Assembly (NCBI GenBank): GCA_038502055.1
Contig: JAXRKN010000027.1
Location: 186,001-250,000 of the forward strand
DNA length: 64,000 bases
Direction of reading: 5' to 3'
Source: Tanytarsus gracilentus
Lineage: Eukaryota; Arthropoda; Insecta; Diptera; Chironomidae
The translations under genes were made by a program, and so were the position numbers. The first letter of the stretch is position 1. Each line of letters opens with the position of its first letter. Shown one piece after another: positions 1 to 10,900 of the stretch. The notes under the pieces were generated by a model that saw only the letters and a list, made by a program, of their open reading frames with translations, had not been told where the DNA came from and did no database searches.

Positions 1-458
1 CTTTTTAATAGACTTTTAAGTCTTATTGTGATATGATTTACAGACTTACTTGCTTTTTTATTAATCCTTAACCGTTTTTAATTCATAAATTTTTCAAATT
101 CTTCTTAAATTTTAATAATTTCACAATTTAATTTTTCCCATTCAAAAAGTAAACAAAAGTCGACACTCGAAAAAACTGAGCTCACCACACAATTTAAGCT
201 TAATCCCCCTGCAGCTGTTTTTCTTCTTCTTTTTCTTTCATAAAATAAACACGTAAAAAATTGACGAGCGAGAAAAAATCAAAATAAATAAAAAATATCG
301 CAAAAGTGTGAAATAAAATTAACAAAAATGACACAAAAGATTGAAAATAAATCCTAAAGAGTTCAAAATCGATCGAAGTGAGCTGTGAATGGCAGTCGAG
401 TGACAATGATAAAAAAATAAACAAAGAAAAAGAAATTTTTGTGAAAAAATCTTTAAAA
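1..458 (+). other. 5' flank and leader of the LMBR1/lilipod gene
   Basis: No convincing gene lies upstream of the ATG at 459. The stretch is AT-rich and includes an A-rich leader just before the start codon, so it probably holds the promoter and 5'UTR of the lilipod gene. Reading frames on either strand here are short and show no family features. Confidence 0.4.
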
Positions 459-3400
459 ATGGATCTCAAATTGGATTTTAGCGATGTCGAAGATTTGCCC
501 GATAATGAGGAGACAGTTTCGTTTCATAGCAGCGTTAGAGAAAACATAGTGAGTGATTTAATTTAGTTTTGCGTCAATCAAGGTCGGAATGCAGTCTCGA
601 GATTGACATAAAAAGAATTTTACAAGTTTCTATTTTAAAAAATTCCTTTTTGGATATTCTTGTAGCTTCAGACTGACATTGACGGCATTCTGTATGTTCT
701 AGTGCACTTCAGTTAAATCAACTGGAACTTTTTACGTGTTCTGAGATTTTTAAATGAACTTTCGATATGAGTGAATGATTTTCGATTTTCCGATGAATGA
801 ATGAGATTTTTTTTATTAATCTAGGTTGGTTTGTGAATGAAGTTGCGATCGATTGAATGAGATAAAAATAAATGCGAAGTTTAAAATTTAAATTCAATTT
901 TTTAAGGTCAAATGGTTTTCAAAATTTAATGAATTTATAAAAATTGATAAAAATAAAAAATATTTAAATTCAAAGGATAGATTTAGAATTTTTAAATTAA
1001 AAATTAGGATTTAAATTTTTAAAAATTTTAAAAATTTAAAATTTGCATTTAAATTTTTAAAATTAAGAAATTAGGATTTAAATTTCTAAAATTAAAAATT
1101 AGGTTTAAAATTTTAAAATTAAAAATTCGAAATAAAATTTTTCAAATTAAAAATTCGGATTTAAATTTTTTTTGGTTCCAACTAAAATTTAATTTCGTTA
1201 ATAAATTGTCCCTCACTTGAATTTAAAATTTTTTCTCATCTCATCCAAATTGAATATTTTGAGTTTCCAACCAAATTAACTTCATCTCAAGTCTAAAATC
1301 TCGAAATTCCTCAAATTTCTTTTCTCTCTCATTCTTCACCTTTTTAATCCTCCTCAATTATCTAAATTATTCAAACACAAATTTATCATAAAAGATTCAA
1401 TTAATCGCGTCAAACAAAAATTTCTCCACGAGTATGCGAATGTGGGTCGAGAGCACACTTTTGATTTCACGATTGTGTCGTTGACTTCTTCATATTTTTT
1501 TTTCCGGTGTTTGATCGTCAACAATGAAATTTGTCTGGACTTGAACTAAAAATAAAAAAATATTTGCGAAGGAAGGTGGCAGAGATAATTTTTGAGTTTT
1601 ATCCACGTGGAGTTTTCCAGTTGGTGATTTTACTGATAAGTTATCAGCTTATTGAACAATCGAGCAGATAAACTGTAAATACAGCGTGACAAATGCAAAC
1701 AAAAACCGTAAATAAAATTTGCGTCATTAGTGAGAGTGTGTTGAGTGGGATGTGCAGATAGATGTTTTAATTTTTTTTTGTTCAAAGTTGTTTGAACAAG
1801 TTTCGGATAATAATCGTAAATAATTTGGTTCCCATTCCGGTTTTTAAATGATGCAATTTTAAATTAAATTTCCTGGTGATTTTAAAATAATTATAAAAAT
1901 TGAATTAAAGAATGACTGAAGATTTTTTAGGATTTAAATTGAGGTCAAAGTTTATTATTAAAAAATTAGTTTTAAGTTAATTTCTTCAAGTCTAATTAAA
2001 ATTAGTCTGAATATAATAATTCTAATCTCAAATTTTCTCCTCATTCCAGATTTTTATTCTCCTCTTCCTCATTCTTCTAATCGGCAGCTACACATTCATC
2101 GAGAAATTCCGTCGTCGTGATGATAAAGACTTGTACTCGACCGAGGACGATGAGCTGAAAGTTTATCGCATAAGTTTGCTCTTTTGTGTATTTTCTTTCG
2201 CTGTCGCCATCGGATCCTCGTTCCTCCTTCCAATCTCGATTGTGAGCAATGAAATTTTGCTGCTTTATCCAAATAGCTATTATGTCCAGTGGTTAAATAG
2301 TTCGTTAATTCAAGGCTTGTGGAATTTTGTGTTTCTATTCTCAAATGTCGCCATTTTTCTGCTGCTGCCGTTCGCTTACTTGGTTAGTTTGGGAAAATAT
2401 AAGAAAATTAATAGAAAAATTTATTAAAAATTTTAATCAAAAAAAAATGATGAACTTTTTTTAAAATTTTTCTGAGAGAAATAAAAAATTTATTTTTATC
2501 TTTTTTTTATAATTTTTCTAACAATATTTTTCTCATTTTAGTTCAGCGAATCGACAGGATTTTTAGGCTATAAGAAAGGAATAATTCCTCGACTCTACGA
2601 GACTTTTCTAGTCTTTATGCTTCTCACTTTCATCGTCATCGGGATTGTTTTCGTGATCTGTTCATCACTCTCCGAAGAGCGAAGTTCAATCTTGTCGATG
2701 CTTGACTTTTCGAAATATCTTCCGCTGCTCTATTCGTGCGTGTCATTTTTGGGCGTTTTAATGCTTTTAGTTTGTACACCAATTGGGTTTGTGAAGCTGT
2801 TTGGATTGCTCAACTCGGTACTGGTGAAACCTAACTTGATGCTGAGAGACATTAGTGAAGAGTATCAAGCGTGCAGCTTCGAAGAGGCTTCCGTAATCAG
2901 GAAAATTAATAAAGAAAATTCAAAGTTCTTTCGTGAGTTGAAAAAATTTAAATTTAATTTAAAAATTAATTTTTTAAATTTTTTATTTTAGAACTTTTTA
3001 AAGAAGACACAAAACTTCAAACCACGACACCATCAAAACTCTGCTCATCGACCCTCGACGAACTCACTTTCGCTAAACTCACAAATGGCGTTCCAATGGA
3101 CGATAAAAGTCTCCTCGAAATTCACACAAAAATCGCGGCTGGTCGTCAATACTTGCTGAACAACATTTACGTCAATAATGCATCGCGGGGCAATGCTCAA
3201 CTGCTTGATCAACTTAAGCAGATTGAAAATGAGCGTGCAAAGTTGGAGAAGCAAAAAAATTCATCAAATTTTACGAAAAATTTGTTTTATCCGCTGGCGA
3301 TGTTGGCTTTATTGTCATTAACCGTGATCACGGTGCTGTTGGTGATTCAAAATACAATCGAACTGCTGATTGGGATTAAAGCACTGCCGCATAGCAGTCG

Positions 3401-3954
3401 GGTGGGTTTTAATGATTTTATTTACAGAATTTTTAAAAAAATTAATAAATTTATTTTCCAGCAATTTGCTCTCGGAATTTCATCGCTCTCTAAACTCGGA
3501 GTCTTCGGCGCTGCCATTGAGATTTTTGTCATCACCTACCTTGGACTCACTTCGGCTGTTGGATTTTATACAATGCCAATTTTCTCTAAAATTCTACCAA
3601 AAAGAAGAAAAACTTCGCTCGTTCATCTAATCGCAAATAGTTTGCTGCTTTTAATTCTTACCTCAGCACTGCCGGTGCTTTCGAAAATTTTAGGTAAGTG
3701 TGAAGAATTATTTTGAGAATTTTAATTTAATTTTTTTAATTTTAGGAATTTCCAATTTCGACCTTCTCGGCGAGTACGGCTCGATCCAGTGGCTTGGAAA
3801 TTTTGTCATAGTTCTTCTCTACAATCTCGTCTTTGTCGTCTCGACTGCGCTTTGTTTCTTCAAAAAATTCAGTGCAGCCGTGCGGCAAGAACTCGTCGCG
3901 AGAATTATCGAAAATTATTTTCTACTATCAAACTACATTTCGTTCGTTAGTTAA
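459..3954 (+). CDS. lili: LMBR1 domain protein (lilipod homologue), multi-pass membrane protein
   Basis: Six-exon model 459-548, 2050-2382, 2542-2932, 2992-3401, 3462-3693, 3746-3954, giving 554 residues in a continuous frame with GT-AG junctions throughout. The product matches the LMBR1/LIMR family: an acidic N-terminus, then about nine hydrophobic segments, with the conserved stretches SIVSNEILLLYPNSYYVQWL and LIQGLWNFVFLFSNV in exon 2 and KALPHSSRQFALG across the exon 4/5 join. The family's usual length is about 490-590 residues. In Drosophila, lilipod acts in BMP signalling in germline stem cells; vertebrate relatives are lipocalin-receptor-like membrane proteins. Intron 1 (549-2049) is long; the others are 50-160 bases. 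A polyadenylation-type AATAAA lies near 4158. The family call is secure; the role here is transferred from Drosophila. Confidence 0.88.
549..2049 (+). other. Long first intron of the lilipod gene with simple-sequence words
   Basis: This 1.5 kb intron runs from GTGAGT at 549 to CAG at 2049. Its section 890-1180 is made of degenerate repeats of a word like AATTAGGATTTAAATTTTTAAA. A CTnT-rich patch and GATA-like motifs lie near 1640. No coding sequence was seen. Confidence 0.5.
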
Positions 3955-4950
3955 ATTAATTAAGTTTAGTATTTACACTGATGACTGTAAAAAAATATTG
4001 TGAGCAGTAAATGAGATTCGTTAATTTAGATAAAAATGTACTTGAGAAAAATTTTAATTGTTGTTAAGTTTATTCTTCGTGGCATTAGATTTTAGTTAGT
4101 TATTACTGACGAATATAGAAGTCATTTTTAGCGCGAGTCTTCAAAATTTTAAGGAAGAATAAATAAAAATATTAGAAATCAATTTTTAACGTTTTATTTG
4201 GATTTGAATTTTTTTGTTTTCTGAAAATATTTTTAACGGATTTTTAGGATTTAAATGTCTGAATGTGTTTTTAAACGTTTTTATAATCAAATTTTATAAT
4301 TTTTCCAGGAAGCGAGAGACTAGTATATAAATTTTATATACTATATATACTTTTTGTTCGTTTCTTAACGACAAAAAATTTAAATTGCATTTCGAGCATT
4401 TGGATCTCAATTTAAGCATTGAATCTTAGTTCGAATGGTTATCAAATCCATCGCTGAATCTTAGTTCTACTGGATCTCACTTCCAGCTTTGAATTTGAGT
4501 TGAAAAGTCATAAACTTGAGTAAATTCCGATTTAAAAGTATATAAAAAATATAAAAATATAAATTTCAGTTTTTTATAAACCCAAAAAATTTATATACAA
4601 GTCTCCCGCCCCCTGGAAAAAATTAATTTTTTCATCTAGATCCGTGGATAAATTTTCAAATTTCATGTTTTGATAGCAAACGTTTAAAATTTAAAGTTGT
4701 AAAAAAAAATTTTAGGCTAAAAAATCAAAATCAATAAAAAATAAATAAAATATTTAACAAAAATTTTATTCATAAGTTAATTTTTCCAATAAATATCTTA
4801 AATATAAAATAAATCTTAAAAATTTACATTTAAATATTTACAAAATAATTTCTTCACTTTTTTAATTGAGTTCAAGATAACTTTTTACACTTTCTGTCAT
4901 ATTTTTATCTTTCTTATTTTTTTCTGAAATTTCTAACCAATTTTTACTTT
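3955..4950. other. Intergenic: convergent 3' ends and one MITE-like element
   Basis: This is the space between the 3' ends of the lilipod gene (plus) and the NACHT gene (minus). It holds polyadenylation-type AATAAA for lilipod near 4158 and, read on the minus strand, AATAAA at 4765-4770 for the NACHT gene. A MITE-like repeat lies at 4305-4616. Nothing else is evident. Confidence 0.5.
4305..4616. mobile_element. MITE-like element, family CAGGGGGCG, copy A
   Basis: The ends are imperfect inverted repeats. The left begins CCAGGAAGCGAGAGACTAGT and runs into TATATAAATTTTATATACT. The right runs AAATTTATATACAAGTCTCC and ends CCGCCCCCTGG. Closely related ends occur at 15282-15468 and 55959-56108, so this is a dispersed family. 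There is no coding capacity, which points to a non-autonomous DNA element. The central part (about 4370-4520) differs from the other copies and contains two similar runs around GAATCTTAGTTC. Confidence 0.65.
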
Positions 4951-7900
4951 TTAAGAACAATTAAAATTAAAGTTTTCTTCGTAAATTTTTATGAAAAATG
5001 TGAAAATTTCTGAAGTGTTGAATTCAATAGCGTGATGAAGTGGAAAATCACCGTAGATGTCACCTTCATTTAGCATATTTTTAAGCTCAATTTCACCCAA
5101 AATCTTTTTAATTATTTCAGAGAGAAATTTTATTGAATTTAAATCTAAATTTTGAAGTGCAGCACAATGCAAAAGATTATTTTCACTTTTTTTACTTTTT
5201 ATTTTTAAAAACTTTTTAAATTCTTCTTCTGAAAGTTTTTCTTCTAATTTTTTAAATGCAAATTCGAGCATCGAAACTGAACCAAATCGAGCGAGATTAT
5301 GAAGAAAATTTTCATCACTTTCATCGCATTCGTTAATAAAATCTTTAAAGTCAAAAAATTGACAAAAAATATTTTCGAAAATGAAGAAAAAAGAATTTTC
5401 ATTTTTTTGACTGATTGAAGCGAGCAAAATATTTTCGCCTTGTAAATTTTTCGATTTTAAATAATTTTTCCATTCTTTTTCATCATTACAATTATTTTTG
5501 AATTTTTCACAAATTTTCAACCACAAAAAGTCAAAAATTTCTTCTGATTCTGTAAATTGAGCAGCAAGATGTAAAATATTGCTACCATCTTCATCTTTTT
5601 CATTTAAAAGTTCAAAAATTTCTTCTCGACTCAAATTTTCCTCAAAAGTTTTCCACAAAAATTCAATCGAATTTTTATTTTCATTATTAATTGCAGCCGA
5701 ACTCAGTAAATTTCTTTCTTTAATTCCTTTCGTTGTCTTTAAAAGTTTTTTCATTTCATTTTCGCCAAAAATTTCTAAAATTTTCTCAATTAAAAATTCT
5801 AAATTTGATTTTGTTGCAAAAGCTGCGGCCAAAGTTAACAAATTTGAATTGTCTGAATTTTTCTCTAAAATTAATTTTTTTAATTCTTTTTCATTTTCAC
5901 AAAAACTTTTCGTCAAGTTGAAAACAAAATGAAAAACTTTTGGATCATTTTTATTTAATGCAGATTTTTGCAAAACATTCCGATCAAAATTTCCTTTTTG
6001 CATGAAAAATTCTTTTTTATTTTCAACATTTTCACAAATTTTCAACCACAAAAATTGAAAAATTTCTTCTGATTTTGTACATTCAGCAGCAAGATGTAAA
6101 ATATTGTTACCATCTTCGTCTTTTTTACTTAAAAGTTCAAAAATTTCTTCTCGACTCAAATTTTCCTCAAAAGTTTTCCACAAAAATTCAATCGTGTTTT
6201 TATTTTTATTTTGATTTGCTAAACTCAATAAATTTCTTTCTCCAAATCCTTTCGTTGTCTTTAGAACTTTTTTCATTTCATTTTGGCCAAAAATTTCTAA
6301 AATTTTCTCAATTAAAAATTCTAAATTTAATCTTGGTGCAAAACTTGCGGCCAAAGTTAACAAATTTTGATTTTCTGAGTTTTTCTCTAAAATTAAATTT
6401 TTTAATTCTTTTTCATTTTCACAAAAACTTTTCGCCAAGTTGAAAACAAAATGAAAAACTTTTCGATTATTTTTATTTAATGCCGAAAGTTGCAAAACAT
6501 TTCGATCAAAATTTCCTTTTTGCATGAAAAATTCTTTTTTATTTTCAACATTTTCACAAATTTTCATCCACAAAAAGTCAAAAATTTCTTCTGAGTTTGT
6601 ATATTGAGCAGCAAGATGTAAAAAATTGTGACCATCTTCATCTTTTTTACTTAAAAGTTCAAAAATTTCTTCTCGACTCAAATTTTCCTCAAAAGTTTTC
6701 CACAAAAATTCAATCGAGTTTTTATTTTTATTATTAATTGCAGCCGAACTCAATAAATTTCTTTCTTCAAATCCTTTCGTTGTCTTTAGAACTTTTTTCA
6801 TTTCATTTTCACCAAAAATTTCTAAAATAATCTCAATTAATAATTCTATATTTAATTTTGTTGCAAAACTTGCGGCCAAAGTTAACAAATTTGAATTTTC
6901 TGAATTTTTCTCTAAAATTAAATTTTTTAATTCTTTTTCATTTTCACAAAAACTTTTCGCCAAGTTGAAAACAAAATGAAAAACTTTTCGATTATTTTTA
7001 TTTAATGCCGAAAGTTGCAAAACATTTCGATCAAAATTTCCTTTTTGCATGAAAAATTCTTTTTTATTTTCAACATTTTCACAAATTTTCATCCACAAAA
7101 AGTCAAAAATTTCTTCTGAGTTTGTATATTGAGCAGCAAGATGTAAAAAATTGTGACCATCTTCATCTTTTTTACTTAAAAGTTCAAAAATTTCTTCTCG
7201 ACTCAAATTTTCCTCAAAAGTTTTCCACAAAAATTCAATCGAGTTTTTATTTTTATTATTAATTGCAGCCGAACTCAATAAATTTCTTTCTTCAAATCCT
7301 TTCGTTGTCTTTAGAACTTTTTTCATTTCATTTTCACCAAAAATTTCTAAAATAATCTCAATTAATAATTCTATATTTAATTTTGTTGCAAAACTTGCGG
7401 CCAAAGTTAACAAATTTGAATTGTCTGAATCTTTGTCTAAAATTAAATTTTTTAACTCTTTTTCATTTTCACAAAAACTTTTCGCCAAGTTGAAAACAAA
7501 ATGAAAAACTTTTGGATCATTTTTATTTAATGCAGATTTTTGCAAAACATTTCGATCAAATTTTGCTTTCTGCATGAAAAATTCTTTTTTATTTTCAACA
7601 TTTTCACAAATTCTCAACCACAAAAAGTCAAAAATTTCTTCTGATTTTGTATATTGAGCAGCAAGATGTAAAAAATTGTCACCATCTTCATCTTTTTTAC
7701 TTAAAAGTTCACAAATTTCTTCTGGACTCAAATTTTCTTCAAAAGTTTTCCACAAAAATTCAATCGAGTTTTTATTTTTATTATTAATTGCAGCAAAACT
7801 CAATAAATTTCTTTCTTCAAATCCTTTCGTTGTCTTTAGAACTTTTTTCATTTCATTCTCGCCAAAAATTTCTAAAATAATCTCAATTAAAAATTCTAAA

Positions 7901-10900
7901 TTTGATTTTGTTGCAAAACTTGCGGCAAAAGTTAACAAATTAAAATTTTCTGAATTTTTCTCTAAAATTAAATTTTTCAATTCTTTTTCATTTTCACAAA
8001 AACTTTTCGCCAAGTTGAAAACAAAATGAAAAACTTTTGGATCATTTTCATTTAATGCAGAATTTTGCAAAACATTTCGATCTAATTTTCCTTTTTGCAT
8101 GAAAAATTCTTTTTTATTTTCAACATTTTCACAAATTTTCGACCACAAAAAGTCAAAAATTTCTTCTGATTCTGTAAATTGAGCAGCAAGATGTAAAACA
8201 TTGTCACCATCTTCATCTTTTTCTTTAATTATTTCTCGAAGTTCTTCTTTATTAAAAAGTTGAAAAATAAAATCTAAAATTAATTTTGAAGATTTTTCAT
8301 CCTCAAAAGCAGCTGAATGCAAAATATTATAACCGCTTACATCTTTAATTTTAATTAATTCTTTTTGTTCTTGTTTTTTTAATTTTTTTGAAACAAAATC
8401 AAAAAATTTTTCAAGTTTATCAAAATTTTTATCATATTTTAAAATGCAGAAATCTAAAAACGTTTGCTGATATATATTTATCTTGAAGATAATTTTTTCT
8501 AATTTTTCTTCTCTTAGAAATTTTTCACTAAATGAATTAAAAATTTCACTTTTAACTTTCTCATCTGTCATTAAATGTAAAATTGTGTTGCCGTCAGCGT
8601 CAGTTCGAAGCAAAAAATCATCAAAAACTTTTTGACCATAAAATTCAAAAATTTCGTTGGAAATTTTCTCAAAGTTTTCGACATTTTTTAAGTTCGGTAA
8701 AATTTCCATAAAAATTGTTTTCTTCAACTTTTCATCTTCAGTCTCAAAAAGATTTTTATAAACTTCAACTTTAGAAATTTTCACTCGATTAAAAATTATT
8801 TCAAAAATATTGAAAAGTCCTTCTTGAGCAATTAATCGAAAAGTTGAAATTTCAACAATTTTTATGAAAGAATCAAAAAATTTATTCTTCTCGTCTAAAT
8901 TTTCAAGCATTTCATCTAAAAACATTCGAGTGATTTTAAAATTTTCTTCTCTTAAAATTTTATCAAAAAGTTCAAGTTGAAATTTTTTTGGATTTTTAGA
9001 TTTTTTTATAATTTGAATCATGACTTTTGCAACTAAAAATTCAGCGTAAGTTTCGTGATTAAATTGAACTTTTTGATCTTTTTCATATTTGACAATTCCA
9101 CCTCGTGAAATTTCTTCCAACGTCCATTCGTCTTCGTCATAATTTAGATTTAAATTTTCAGCTATAGTTTCATCAAAAAGATGAACAATCGCCAAATATT
9201 GATGGACATTTAAAATGCTGTCAGATTTATTTAAATTTTCTTCAATTTTTTCAGGGAATTTTGAATTTAAAATTTTAAAATTTGCACCGATAATTAAATT
9301 TTCGTACACAATCGAAATTTTGAGAATTTCAATTTTTTCTGTAAAATTTTCATTAATTTCATTTTTAAAATAATTCGCGAGTCCTTCAACAATTAAAGGA
9401 AGTCCAATGACGCTCGGATTTGTTGAAATCATCTCAGAAATTTTTTCGACTAATTTTTCCGCGCATTCTTCAATAAATTTTTCACTTTCATGTGAATTTT
9501 TCCAAATTTCTTTTAAAAATGTAATTTGCTCACTTTCGTCTAAAATTTTGAGTCTGTGAGCTAAAACTTCGAGTCCACTTTCGAGGTCATGCTCTAAGTG
9601 CGTTCGAGTCGTGATCCAAACTTGATTTTTTTCTTGTGCTTTAAAAAGTTTAAAAAGTTTTAAAGTTTCTTCTTTGCACTTTGGTGAAATTTCGTCGAAA
9701 GCATCGAAAAGAATTTTTACTTCACCTTTTGCGAATTTTTGAGTGAAAATTTCCGCCTCGAGTGGATTAAGTTTTAAAATTTTAATCATAAATTCTAATA
9801 AAATTTCACCGACGCCTTCATAAAGTTCATCAACGTGATCTTTAAGACTTATAAAAATTATCCAAAAATCGGGATAATTTGCGAGTAAAATTTCATAAAA
9901 TACCCACAACGCAGAAGTTTTTCCGCTTCCCGCCATGTCAGAAAGTAACACAATTAATTCGTTCGCAACATTTTGTGTAAAACTTTCGAGAATAAATTCT
10001 TGGTATTCAAATTTTTCTGCCTCGAATAATTTTTTCTGCTTCGTTTTTTTATTTTCAATCCCAAATTTATTTTCTTGAAAATTTTCATTTTTAAATTCAT
10101 TTTCTAACTTTTTAATTTTCTTTTCAATTTTCCTCTCGATGAAATTTTTAAGTTTAATTTTTACAACTTCGCAATTAATTTTAATTTCTTTTTTACATAA
10201 AAATTTGAGAATTTTGCTGCAAATTTTGTCAGTTTTCGTTAAGCATTTTTTTAGGTTGGTTAACTTTCCTTGAAAATTAATTTTTGACTCTAAAATTTCG
10301 TCTTTAGATTTTTCAGTTAATTCAATCCATTCATGAGCGATTTCTTCTTTCGTCATTTTCTCAAAATTTCCACAAATTTTCTCATCGTCATCGCAAATGA
10401 AAATAATTTTAAGAATATTCTCAAATTTCTCGAAAAAAGTTAAATTTTCATCTTTAAAATTTTTTAATTCAACAAAAATTCTTTCGATTTTATTTTTCTC
10501 GAGAAAATTTGAAAAGATTTCTCTTAAATGCTCTTGATCGAGTCTTTGAGGATCCAAAAATATATTTCGAACTTTTAAATCCAATTTATTTTCAGACTCA
10601 ATGAAAATTTCTTGAAAAATTCTTGAAAAAGTCAATTGAGGAACGTTTGAGGTGAAAATTAAAAATTTTTCGTTAATTTTTAATAAATTAGTTGATTTTT
10701 TAACTACAACCTGAAGTTTAGATTCTTGAACTCTCTTGAGAAGTCCCAAATTATTATTTAGTGAAATTAAATTATAAACATTTGGAATTTTTAAATCGTC
10801 AATGACTTTTCGATTGAATTCAAAGATTTCAGGAAATTGCGATTGAATTTCGTTAATTTTTGTTTGATCATTCATGTAACGAGCTAAAATGTGATTTACT

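Noticed and set aside
200..469. Minus-strand Phe/Leu-rich frame overlapping the lilipod start
   Set aside because: AT-rich chance frame with no family features, lying over the leader and first exon of a real gene on the other strand.
5579..8029. Several plus-strand frames of about 117-122 residues at regular spacing
   Set aside because: These are antisense shadows of the ankyrin superunits; the regular spacing is the 525-base repeat period.
5500..8225. CRISPR-like or satellite array
   Set aside because: The period is 525 bases with an intact reading frame throughout; it is coding repeat, not spacer-repeat DNA.
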